Made by a program: the position numbers and the translations under genes. Shown in pieces: positions 8,809 to 16,093 of a stretch of 64,000 bases of DNA; position 1 is the first letter of the stretch; every line of letters begins with the position of its first letter. Source of the DNA: Palsa-504 sp963756575 (GTDB lineage Bacteria > Actinomycetota > Actinomycetes > Streptosporangiales > Streptosporangiaceae); the NCBI GenBank assembly GCA_963756575.1, contig CAVWOM010000003.1:62001-126000 (forward strand), read 5' to 3'. A model generated the notes under the pieces. It was not told the origin of the DNA and ran no database searches. It saw only the letters and a list, made by a program, of their open reading frames with translations.

Positions 8809-9285
8809 GTGGCACGCGGTACCCAGGTCGGCGACAAGGCCCCCGATTTCACCCTCCCGTCCCAGTCCGGCGAGCAGGTCCGGCTGCAGGACAGGATCGG
8901 TGAGCGGGTGGTGGTCCTGTACTTCTACCCCAAGGACAACACGAGCGGCTGCACCGCCGAGGCGTGCGCGTTCCGCGACAGCCACGAGGCCTTCAGCGAC
9001 GCGGGGGCCGAGGTGATCGGGGTCAGCTCCGACTCGGCCGACAAGCACGCCGGCTTCGCCACCAAGCACAAGCTGCCGTTCACGCTCCTGGCCGACCAGG
9101 GCGGCAAGATCCGCAAGGCCTACGGGGTGCCGGCCGTGATGGGCCTGATCCCCGGCCGGGTCACCTACGTCATCGACCGCACCGGCACGGTCCGGCACGT
9201 CTTCAACTCGATGACCAACATCGACGGGCACGTCGGCGAGGCGCTCGAGGTGGTCAAGAAGCTGCAGGCCGAGCAGGCCGCCTAG
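8809..9285 (+). CDS. bcp: Thioredoxin-dependent peroxiredoxin, Bcp/PrxQ type
   Basis: A 158-residue cytoplasmic peroxiredoxin that reduces H2O2 and organic hydroperoxides with thioredoxin. Peroxidatic Cys48 and resolving Cys53 are in SGCTAEACAFRD, the spacing typical of the Bcp/PrxQ class; KAPDFTLPSQSG at the N-terminus and FYPKDNTSGC are family signatures. The open frame begins at TTG 8776, but I choose GTG 8809 (MARGTQVGDKAPDF), which has GAGAGG upstream and matches family length. It ends four bases inside the convergent SRPBCC gene. Confidence 0.92.
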   Translation: MARGTQVGDKAPDFTLPSQSGEQVRLQDRIGERVVVLYFYPKDNTSGCTAEACAFRDSHEAFSDAGAEVIGVSSDSADKHAGFATKHKLPFTLLADQGGKIRKAYGVPAVMGLIPGRVTYVIDRTGTVRHVFNSMTNIDGHVGEALEVVKKLQAEQAA

Positions 9286-10016
9286 CCCGCGAGGCGGCCG
9301 AGCCAGTTCTGCCACGCCGCGGTCTCGGCCGCCGGGTCGCGGTCGTCGAAGTAGTGCGCGGTCGCGAAGACCATGTTGTTGTAGCCGTGGATCAGCATGT
9401 ACATCGCGTCGTCGGTACGCATGCCCACGAAGCTCGGCGAGCCCACGAACTCCACGGTGCCGTCGGCCGGCTCGATCCCGGGCACGCTGAGCCGGGCCGG
9501 CTGACCGTCCGCCGCGTCCGCGCCGACGCCGACCGCCGCCGTCATGGCCGCCCACGAGTCCTTGGTGACCGGCCCCGGCAGGAACAGCGAGTTCTTCGCG
9601 GTGCGCGGGGCGAAGTGCTTCAGGTAGACGGCGAGCTTCGTCATGTAGGCATGGTCGCCGACGGACAGGCCGTTGTATTCGGCCTCCCAGTCATCGCCGA
9701 GAAGACCGCTGTGCACCACGCGCACCACCGCGCCGCCGCCGTCGCGTGACTCGATGAGCCACTCGAAGGCCATGAAGGTGCCGTCCGGCTTCTTGTCCTC
9801 CTGCGTCGCGTAGTGGCGACCGGGTTCCCAGGCCGTGATGCTGGCGCTGGACACCTCACCGAACATGGTGAACGTGCTGGTCTTGCTGGCGCTGTCGATT
9901 TCGGTGCGCCCCATGAGCCAGGAGTCGACTCCCGGCCCCGACGTGATCGCCTCCCACACCTCGTCGGGCGTGGCGTCGACGGTGAACTCTTCGCGTACCT
10001 CAAATGGATGCGTCAT
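9282..10016 (-). CDS. SRPBCC (AHSA1-like) domain protein
   Basis: A 244-residue protein with an N-terminal START/Bet v 1-like fold of the AHSA1 family: EEFTVDATPDEVWEAITSGP, then EWEP-type strands and FEWLIES. Such domains bind hydrophobic ligands. The C-terminal part (from about residue 130) is less typical. It is the second gene of an operon: its ATG overlaps the stop of the upstream ArsR regulator (10013-10016). ArsR-SRPBCC pairs are common in actinobacteria, with the SRPBCC protein probably acting in the response controlled by the regulator. Ligand unknown. Confidence 0.88.
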   Translation of the reverse strand: MTHPFEVREEFTVDATPDEVWEAITSGPGVDSWLMGRTEIDSASKTSTFTMFGEVSSASITAWEPGRHYATQEDKKPDGTFMAFEWLIESRDGGGAVVRVVHSGLLGDDWEAEYNGLSVGDHAYMTKLAVYLKHFAPRTAKNSLFLPGPVTKDSWAAMTAAVGVGADAADGQPARLSVPGIEPADGTVEFVGSPSFVGMRTDDAMYMLIHGYNNMVFATAHYFDDRDPAAETAAWQNWLGRLAG

Positions 10017-10618
10017 GACTGCTGCTCCTTCGCTGGCGGGTCGGCGTCCTCGGTGATGGCCGGGTGCACCGCGACGATGAGTCGGTGCGGCCGCCCGGTC
10101 TCGGCCTGGTACTTGCTGATAAGCCCGGTGATCGCGCCCGTGAGCTCACCCGCGAACGCGGCGCGGTCGGCCGGCGTCGCGAACCGCACTTCGGCGTCGA
10201 GCCCGAACGTGGCGAGCGGCTTGCCGGCCCGCGCCGCCCCGCTGATGAGCGCGCCCGTCTCCCGGACGAGCCGCGCGGCGAGCGCGAGCAGCCAGCGCGC
10301 GGACAGCCGGTCGGGCGACCGGGTCGGATCGGGCGCGACCGCGGCGAGCGCGGCCGGCGAGATCACGTAGGCCGCGGCGGAGGCCCGCACGACCCGCTCG
10401 GTCATGCTGCCCTTGCGGCGCTCCTCGACCAGTTCCACCAGGCCGTGCTGCTCGAGGGTCTTGACGTGGTAGTTGACCTTCTGCCGGGCGAGCCCGAGCC
10501 GCGCCGCGAGGGTGGTCGCGGTGTGCGGCTCGGCCAGCGCCGCGAGCATCCGGGCCCGGATCGGATCGAGCGAGACCTCCGCGGCGGCGGCATCCTCGAT
10601 CACGGCAACATCGTGCAT
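10013..10618 (-). CDS. ArsR-family winged-helix transcriptional regulator
   Basis: A 201-residue regulator whose N-terminal winged helix is clear: DPIRARMLAALAEPHTATTL, recognition region LGLARQKVNYHVKTLEQHGL and wing VELVEERRKGSMTERVV. No typical metal-binding Cys cluster (CxC) is seen, so it is unlikely to be a classical arsenic sensor; the C-terminal half probably senses a small ligand or partner. It heads the ArsR-SRPBCC operon. Immediately upstream lies a perfect 11-bp inverted repeat overlapping a TTGACA -35 element, a strong candidate autoregulatory operator. Confidence 0.9.
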   Translation of the reverse strand: MHDVAVIEDAAAAEVSLDPIRARMLAALAEPHTATTLAARLGLARQKVNYHVKTLEQHGLVELVEERRKGSMTERVVRASAAAYVISPAALAAVAPDPTRSPDRLSARWLLALAARLVRETGALISGAARAGKPLATFGLDAEVRFATPADRAAFAGELTGAITGLISKYQAETGRPHRLIVAVHPAITEDADPPAKEQQS

Positions 10619-10623
10619 GTCGC

Positions 10624-10671
10624 AACCTTGTCACCGACAATTTTTTTTGTCAAGACCGGGAAAATTGTCGG
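10624..10671 (-). promoter_or_regulatory. Promoter and inverted-repeat operator of the ArsR-SRPBCC operon
   Basis: Plus-strand arms CCGACAATTTT (10634-10644) and AAAATTGTCGG (10661-10671) are perfect reverse complements. Between them lies a minus-strand TTGACA at 10653-10648, with a weak -10 (AAGGTT, 10629-10624) 18 bases further on. The -10 is only five bases before the ATG, so the transcript would be leaderless. Repressor binding would cover the -35. Inferred from sequence only. Confidence 0.6.
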
Positions 10672-10863
10672 CGCGAACGCGGATAAGGGTTCCGGGCTGG
10701 AGGCGGCTGGTTCCTTTGGGGCGTGCGGGATCAGCCGGGGCCGCCCCGGCGTGGTCTTATGCCACCGTGATGTGGCATCGCGGTTGTTCTGACCACCGCA
10801 GAATCACATCGTGGTGGTTGCCGTAGGCCGGCGTCCGGTGGCGGGCGGGAGCTAGGGGGCGGG

Positions 10864-10978
10864 TGTGCTGCCTGATGGCGAGGTGGGGGGTGTGCCGCCT
10901 GATGGCGAGGTGGGGGGTGTGCCGCCTGATGGGGAGGTGGGGGCGGGGGTGTCGCCTGACGGCGAGGTGGGGGGGCGG
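10864..10978 (+). repeat. Four tandem copies of a ~27-bp G-rich repeat
   Basis: Units TGTGCYGCCTGATGGCGAGG followed by TGGGGGG start at 10864 and 10891 with exact 27-base spacing; two more diverged and slightly longer units follow to about 10978. The repeat lies in the 10619-11031 intergenic stretch between the arsR promoter and the end of the 2-oxoglutarate oxygenase gene. A plus-strand frame through it would encode a PPDGEVGGV repeat, but it has no ribosome-binding site. Nothing else was recognised in this gap except a short ACCACC/GGTGGT inverted repeat near 10791-10817. Confidence 0.7.
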
Positions 10979-11031
10979 CCAGGGGTGGCGGATGAGCCCG
11001 GGAGCGTCGTCACCGCCGGTGTCGATGAGGG

Positions 11032-12054
11032 TCAGGGGGGCTCGTCGGTCAGGACCTCGCGGCGGAGCTGAGGGAAGACCTTGCCGACCTTGCCGAGCAG
11101 GTAGTCGCCGTAGGTGCCGGTGAACCCGTGCAGGTTCTGCCCGTCCCAGCGCGCCTCGCCGGCCGCGCTGACCGCGGCCCGGCCGGGCAGCGGGGGGATC
11201 TCGTCGGCGAACCCGGGGTCGAGGAAGAACGGGTAGGACAGCCGGTCGCGGCCGCTGGCGTTGCGCACCCGGTGCGGGGTGGACCGGTACCAGCCGCCGG
11301 TCAGCCGGTCCAGCATGTCGCCGATGTTGGCGACGAAGGTGCCCGCCAGCGGCGGCGCGTCGATCCAGCCGGCCGGGGTCCTGACCTGCAGGCCCCCGGC
11401 ATCGTCCTGGGCCAGCAGGGTGAGCAGGCCGTAGTCGGTGTGCTCCCCCACGCCCCAGCCGGCCTCGGCCGGCGGCACGGGCGGGTACCGGAACACCCGG
11501 AACAGGACGGTCGGGCTGGCGGTGTACCCGGCCGCGAAGTACTCCGCGTCCAGGCCCAGGCTCAGCGCCACGCCGCGCAGCACCGCCTGGCCCAGCCCGG
11601 TGAGCGCGTCCAGGTAGCTGAGCACGGCGGCGCGCATCCCGGGCACCTGCGGCGGGAACAGGTTGCGGCCGTGCAGCGGGAGCCCGGCCCGGACCCGGGG
11701 GTCCTCCTCGCCGAGCTCGGTGCCGAAGTAGAGCCCTTCCTTCAGGTCGGGCTGGCCCGAGGTGAGCTCGCCGCCGACCGGGAACCAGCCGCGCCAGGCC
11801 GGCCCGCCGCGGGCCATGGCGATCTCCGCCTTCTGCGCGGCCGGCAGCGCGAAGAACTCGGCGCAGGCGGCGGCCAGCCGGGACCGCAGGTCCGGGGCGA
11901 CGCCATGACCGGTGACGTAGAAGAAGCCGTGCTCGCGGCAGGCCGCCTCGATCTGGCGGGCGGCCCGCGCCAGCCCGCCGGGGTCAGGCTCGGGAGCGAG
12001 CAACGGCGCCACGTCGACGACCGGGAGCATGCCGAACGGGTGAGTTTCTGCCAC
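11032..12054 (-). CDS. Isopenicillin N synthase-like 2-oxoglutarate/Fe(II) oxygenase
   Basis: A 340-residue enzyme of the IPNS/2-ODD family. The N-terminal DIOX_N domain reads LPVVDVAPLL...CREHGFFYVTGHGV; the catalytic domain shows the iron ligands in GEHTDYGLLTLL and STPHRVRN, and the 2-oxoglutarate Arg/Ser pair in RLSYPFFLDP. It may oxidise a small amphipathic molecule, as in ethylene-forming, gibberellin or antibiotic pathways, but the substrate cannot be told. It is the only such gene here and lies 34 bases downstream of the ribosomal-protection-like GTPase, so they may be co-transcribed. Confidence 0.88.
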   Translation of the reverse strand: MAETHPFGMLPVVDVAPLLAPEPDPGGLARAARQIEAACREHGFFYVTGHGVAPDLRSRLAAACAEFFALPAAQKAEIAMARGGPAWRGWFPVGGELTSGQPDLKEGLYFGTELGEEDPRVRAGLPLHGRNLFPPQVPGMRAAVLSYLDALTGLGQAVLRGVALSLGLDAEYFAAGYTASPTVLFRVFRYPPVPPAEAGWGVGEHTDYGLLTLLAQDDAGGLQVRTPAGWIDAPPLAGTFVANIGDMLDRLTGGWYRSTPHRVRNASGRDRLSYPFFLDPGFADEIPPLPGRAAVSAAGEARWDGQNLHGFTGTYGDYLLGKVGKVFPQLRREVLTDEPP

Positions 12055-12088
12055 GCCACGATTGTGCCCGCCCGGGTGGGCGCGACGC

Positions 12089-13987
12089 TCAGGCGCGGGG
12101 CCCGTTCAGCGGCCGGTAACCGGCGAATCCGGCTTCTGCCACTCCCTCTCCGCTGGTCAGGCCGGGTAGCAGCCGCTGCAGCGCCTGGGCCGGGGCGGCG
12201 GGCAGCTCGACCTCGAGCGCGGCGAGGTCCCCGCGCAGCACGGGCGCTCCCGCGGCGCCGCCGAGCCGGGCCGCGACGGCCAGTACGGGGCTGAGGGCGC
12301 CTTCGGGGATCTCCAGGCTGAGCCGGATCATCGGCTCGCAAGTCACCGTGCCGGCCTGAGCCAGCGCCGCCCGCAGGACCAGGGGCGTGAGCTTGCGGAA
12401 GTGGGCCGCCGTGGTGGACGGCGAGACGTAACCGCACTCGTACAGCGTCACCACGCAGTCGGTGACCCGCCAGCCGCCCGGGCCGTCGGCGAGCGCCTGG
12501 CGGACGTACCGCGTCATCATCGCGGCGAAGTTGTCCGTGCTCTTGTAGACGTACATGGGCACCGAGCGGACGTCCACGTCGAGCCGGAACGCGACGCCGG
12601 AGCCGACCGGGGCCGGCTCGACGCGCAGCCCCAGCGTGGCGGGAAACGGGTTACCCGGCGCGCCGATGACCTCGGCGGCCTGGCCCGGCCCGGCCACCCG
12701 CTCGATGTAGATCACCGTCGTCTCACGGAACGTCACCTCGACGCCGAAGTCGGCGGCCAGCGTGGCCTGGATGACCTCCTTCTGCACCTCGCCGTAGAGC
12801 GACACCGAGATCTCGCCGCCCGTCTGGCGCAGGTTGATCAGCGGGTCCTGCTCGGCCAGCTGCCCCAGGGCGGCCCGCAGCGCGGCCCGGTCACCGGGAT
12901 GGCACGCCGCGATGACCGCCTCCAGCGTCGGCGGGGCGAACCGGAACCCGTTCTCGTCCGGACCGGACGCCCCGAGCTGGTCGCCGACCTGGACTTCCGC
13001 CAGGCCGCGCAGCCGCCCGATCTGGCCGGCGGAGACCGACGCGCCCGGGATCGCCGTCCCGTGCTCGAACACGCTGATCGCGGTGACCTTGGCGTCCAGG
13101 TCCCGGCCGGAAGGCACCCGGTCGCGGGTCCGCACCGTGCCGGAGAACATGCGGACGTAGGCGAGCTTCTCGCCGCCGGGGCCGCGCTCGATCTTGAAGA
13201 CCCGGCCGCGGACCGGGCCCGCGGCGTCACCCGCGGCGGCCGGCAGCAGCTCGGCCAGGGCCGCCATCAGGGGCGGCACGCCCGCCCCGGTGGCCGCGGA
13301 GCCGAAGAAGACCGGGTGCACCAGGCCACGCCGCGCCTGCTCGCTGAGTGCCGCGCGCAGGCGGTCGCCGGGCAGGGGCTGGCCGGCCACGTACGCGGCC
13401 AGGATCTGGTCGTCGTGCTCGGCCAGCGTCTCCGCCAGCGCCTCGGCCGGCCGGGTGTCGCGCTCGTCCCAGGGCGTGAAGGCCGCCGCGCGGCTGCCGA
13501 GGTGGGTGGTGAATCCCATGGGGATGGCGGAGGGCGAGACCCGTTCGGTAATGGCCGCCAGGACGCGCTGCTCGCCTGCGCCGGCCCGGTCGATCTTGTT
13601 CACGAACAGCAGGACCGGGATGCCCAGCCGGCGCAGCGCGCGCATCAGCACGCGGGTCTGCGGCTGCACGCCCTCGACGGCGGAAATCACCAAGATGGCG
13701 CCGTCCAGGACGCTGAGCACCCGCTCCACCTCGGCGATGAAGTCGGGGTGGCCCGGCGTGTCGATCAGGTTGACCGTGACGCCGCCGACGTCGAACGATA
13801 CGACGGCGGACTTGATGGTGATGCCACGCTGGCGTTCCAGCGCGAGCGAGTCGGTCTGCGTCGTGCCCGCGTCGACGCTGCCGATCTCGTCGATGACACC
13901 GGCGGTGAACAGCAGCCGCTCGGTGAGAGTGGTCTTACCGGCGTCTACGTGCGCCAGGATGCCCAGGTTGAGCGTGCGTCGCGACAA
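12089..13987 (-). CDS. Tet(M)/OtrA-like ribosomal protection translational GTPase
   Basis: A 632-residue EF-G-like GTPase. The G domain has P-loop AHVDAGKTTL (residues 12-21), switch region RGITIKSAVVSF, G3 DTPGHPDF, G4 NKID. It is followed by domain II, an EF-G domain III/IV-like part (SLYGEVQKEVIQ, DVDVRSVPMYVYKSTDNFA) and a C-terminal EF-G_C-like domain. Length and the LNLGILAHVDAGKTTLTERL start match Tet/OtrA ribosomal protection proteins, which release tetracycline from the ribosome. Actinomycetes carry many chromosomal homologues whose drug specificity is unproven, so resistance is only a possibility. No antibiotic cluster is adjacent. Confidence 0.9.
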   Translation of the reverse strand: MSRRTLNLGILAHVDAGKTTLTERLLFTAGVIDEIGSVDAGTTQTDSLALERQRGITIKSAVVSFDVGGVTVNLIDTPGHPDFIAEVERVLSVLDGAILVISAVEGVQPQTRVLMRALRRLGIPVLLFVNKIDRAGAGEQRVLAAITERVSPSAIPMGFTTHLGSRAAAFTPWDERDTRPAEALAETLAEHDDQILAAYVAGQPLPGDRLRAALSEQARRGLVHPVFFGSAATGAGVPPLMAALAELLPAAAGDAAGPVRGRVFKIERGPGGEKLAYVRMFSGTVRTRDRVPSGRDLDAKVTAISVFEHGTAIPGASVSAGQIGRLRGLAEVQVGDQLGASGPDENGFRFAPPTLEAVIAACHPGDRAALRAALGQLAEQDPLINLRQTGGEISVSLYGEVQKEVIQATLAADFGVEVTFRETTVIYIERVAGPGQAAEVIGAPGNPFPATLGLRVEPAPVGSGVAFRLDVDVRSVPMYVYKSTDNFAAMMTRYVRQALADGPGGWRVTDCVVTLYECGYVSPSTTAAHFRKLTPLVLRAALAQAGTVTCEPMIRLSLEIPEGALSPVLAVAARLGGAAGAPVLRGDLAALEVELPAAPAQALQRLLPGLTSGEGVAEAGFAGYRPLNGPRA

Positions 13988-14132
13988 GCGTCATACCCCT
14001 CGAGGTCGTCAAGCCCTGCGTGATGGACATGGACGCCTGGCGCATCTCGCCTCCTCGGGTATGTGGAGCCCCAGCCTAGAAGCCGCCGGGCCCAGCGGTA
14101 AAACGAATTTCCGTAGCACCGATAATGAAACG

Positions 14133-14990
14133 GTGGACAGTTTCCGGAACCGGGTCGGCGCGGCCATCTTCGAGCGGGTGGCGGGCCCGCAGGGCCGTGA
14201 CCGGCGGCGGCAGATCCACGCCGAGCCGGGTGAGCGGTGGTTCGCCGAGGACCGGCCGATCCGCCGGGTCCAGGGAGACTCGTCCATGTTCATCGGCGGG
14301 ATCAGCGCCCTGCTGCTGCAGTCGCTGCACCCGCTGGCCATGGCCGCCGTCGCGCAGCACTCCGACTACAAGGGCGACCCGTGGGGGCGGCTGCAGCGGA
14401 CCAGCTACTTCCTGGCCGTCACGACGTTCGGCCGGACCGAGGACGCGATGGCGGCGATCGCCCGGGTTCGCGCGGTCCACGCCCGCGTCACCGGGACCGC
14501 GGCCGACGGGCGGCCCTACGCCGCCTCCGACCCGCACCTGCTGACCTGGGTGCACATCGCCGAAGCGGACAGCTTCCTGCGGGCCCACAGCCGGTTCGGC
14601 GTCCAGCCGCTGGATCAGGCCGGACGGGACGGCTACGTGGCCGACCTGGCCCGGATCGGCGCGGAGCTGGGCGTGCCGGACCCGCCGCGGACCGAGGCCG
14701 AGCTGGCGATGAGGATCAGCCAGTACCGGGCCGAGCTGGTCGCCACGCCCGAGGCCCGCGACGCCGCCCGGTTCCTGCTGCGCAATCCCCCGCTCCCCGC
14801 GGTCGCCCGGGCTCCCTACGGGGTCCTGGCCGCGGCCGCGGTGTCGCTGCTTCCCGGCTGGGCCCGGCGGCCGCTCCGGCTGCCCCGGCTGCCAGTCACC
14901 GAGACCGTGCTGGTCCGCCCGGCCGGCCACGCCATGGTCCGGGCCATCCGCTGGGCCACCAGCGCCCCGTCCGAAGCCCAGGCCAGCTGA
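14133..14990 (+). CDS. Oxygenase MpaB-family (DUF2236) protein
   Basis: About 285 residues from GTG 14133 (VDSFRNRVGAAIFERV). The DUF2236 signature is clear: ERWFAEDRPIRRVQGDSSMF, ALLLQSLHPLAMAAVAQHSD and GRLQRTSYFLAVTTFG, and later LLTWVHIAEADSFL. This family includes latex-clearing (rubber) oxygenase and the fungal MpaB oxidative cleavage enzyme; they bind b-type haem or act as membrane-associated oxygenases. It is divergent from the Tet(M)-like gene. Native substrate unknown. Confidence 0.87.
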   Translation: MDSFRNRVGAAIFERVAGPQGRDRRRQIHAEPGERWFAEDRPIRRVQGDSSMFIGGISALLLQSLHPLAMAAVAQHSDYKGDPWGRLQRTSYFLAVTTFGRTEDAMAAIARVRAVHARVTGTAADGRPYAASDPHLLTWVHIAEADSFLRAHSRFGVQPLDQAGRDGYVADLARIGAELGVPDPPRTEAELAMRISQYRAELVATPEARDAARFLLRNPPLPAVARAPYGVLAAAAVSLLPGWARRPLRLPRLPVTETVLVRPAGHAMVRAIRWATSAPSEAQAS

Positions 14991-15105
14991 GCTGCTGCGC
15001 AGCCGCCGCCGGGCCCCGGAGCACAGCGAGGCACCAGGCGCCGCGGCCCCGGAATTGTCATTTTGTGAGACGGGAACGGGCGGCTGACGGTGCGAGGATC
15101 CGAGG

Positions 15106-15768
15106 ATGACGATGCCGACCGTTGCCCTCGACGTGCCCTCCGCGCGTGTCCTCGCCGACCAAGCGTCGATCATCGCCGAACTGCAGTTCGTCATGGACTG
15201 CTGCAAGCAGCTGCTGCCCGAGCTGGCCAAGCCGGAGGAGGAGCGGGACACGCTGATACCGCTGGCGCTGTGGTCGTCGGCGGTGCTGGCTTACGGCCGC
15301 TGTTTCAGCAAGGGCAAGCGGTTCGCCCTGTCCGTCGAGGACGTCAAGAGCCTGCCGCTGCACGGGGCGGTGATGAACTTCCACACCTGGGTCATCGAGG
15401 AGCGCGACAAGCTCGCCGCGCGGGCCGCGAACCCGTCCGAGGCGGCCAAGGTGGGCGCCGCCCTGTCCCCGCCAGAGCAGAAGGACCGGCGGGTGGAGGG
15501 CATCGTGATCTTCGCCAGCAGCCACGAGGTCGTCAACGACACCGGCGTGCGCCAGCTCGGCGGGCTGGCCTCCGAGCTGGCCAAGCAGGTCGCCGAGAAG
15601 GCGCAGGAACAGCAGGACGTCGTCCTGAAAGACGCGCAGCAGCTGAACCTGGACAGCCTCTACGAGCTGCCGGTGATCGGCACCTGGCCCCCCGCCGAGG
15701 ACGAGGACAGCCCCGGGGACGAGGACAGCCCCGGGGACGAGGCCGAGCCTGGCGCCGAAGACGCCTAG
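15106..15768 (+). CDS. Hypothetical protein with acidic repeated C-terminus
   Basis: A 220-residue soluble protein from ATG 15106, preceded by GAGGATCCGAGG. The body is mainly helical (QASIIAELQFVMDCCKQLL, SLPLHGAVMNFHTWVIEERD). The C-terminal 25 residues are very acidic and contain a direct repeat EDSPGD-EDSPGD encoded by two identical 18-base units near 15708-15743. I do not recognise the family; it resembles actinomycete hypothetical proteins. Monocistronic as far as can be seen. Confidence 0.75.
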   Translation: MTMPTVALDVPSARVLADQASIIAELQFVMDCCKQLLPELAKPEEERDTLIPLALWSSAVLAYGRCFSKGKRFALSVEDVKSLPLHGAVMNFHTWVIEERDKLAARAANPSEAAKVGAALSPPEQKDRRVEGIVIFASSHEVVNDTGVRQLGGLASELAKQVAEKAQEQQDVVLKDAQQLNLDSLYELPVIGTWPPAEDEDSPGDEDSPGDEAEPGAEDA

Positions 15769-15840
15769 CTTTAGTTGACCAAGAGCGGCCGGCCCGGTCC
15801 GCGCGTCCCGCACATGATGAAACTGGACGTTCAGTGCGTT

Positions 15841-15873
15841 GGAACGCCATGAACCTGGGGTTCCATAGCGTCC
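15841..15873. repeat. Extragenic palindrome-like element
   Basis: Imperfect inverted repeat GGAACGCCATGAACC-TGG-GGTTCCATAGCGTCC. A related sequence occurs at 44865-44898 and its core (CATGAACC..GGGTTCCA) recurs inside the 180-bp repeats at 52728-53087, suggesting a small dispersed repeat family. Two of the three sites are followed directly by tandem repeats. Confidence 0.45.
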
Positions 15874-15894
15874 TGGGCGGGCTCTTGCCGCTGG

Positions 15895-15966
15895 ATCGTG
15901 GGGCTGCTGAGTATCGTGGGGCTGCTGAGTATCGTGGGGCTGCTGAGTATCGTGGGGCTGCTGAAT
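15895..15966. repeat. Four tandem 18-bp units
   Basis: ATCGTGGGGCTGCTGAGT repeated at 15895, 15913 and 15931 exactly, and once more at 15949 with a single change (GAGT to GAAT). It lies in the 15769-16093 intergenic gap between two convergent genes. The gap otherwise holds the palindrome at 15841 and no recognisable gene. Confidence 0.85.
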
Positions 15967-16093
15967 CCAGTGTGGCCTGAGTCCGGCTTTTGGTGCGTGG
16001 TACCCCGTCGCAGGCGGTGGCTGACCGGCATCGAAACCCCGCCCGGCCGCGACCCGGCGACTTGGTGCTGGCCGCCATCGGATCCGCGCGGGA

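Noticed and set aside
10864..10978. CRISPR array
   Set aside because: Repeats are directly adjacent with no unique spacers and no cas genes nearby. The same applies to 15895-15966.
12401..14023. 540-codon plus-strand frame opposite the Tet(M)-like gene
   Set aside because: Arg/Gly/Asp/Val-rich shadow frame with no motifs; the minus strand carries all GTPase signatures.
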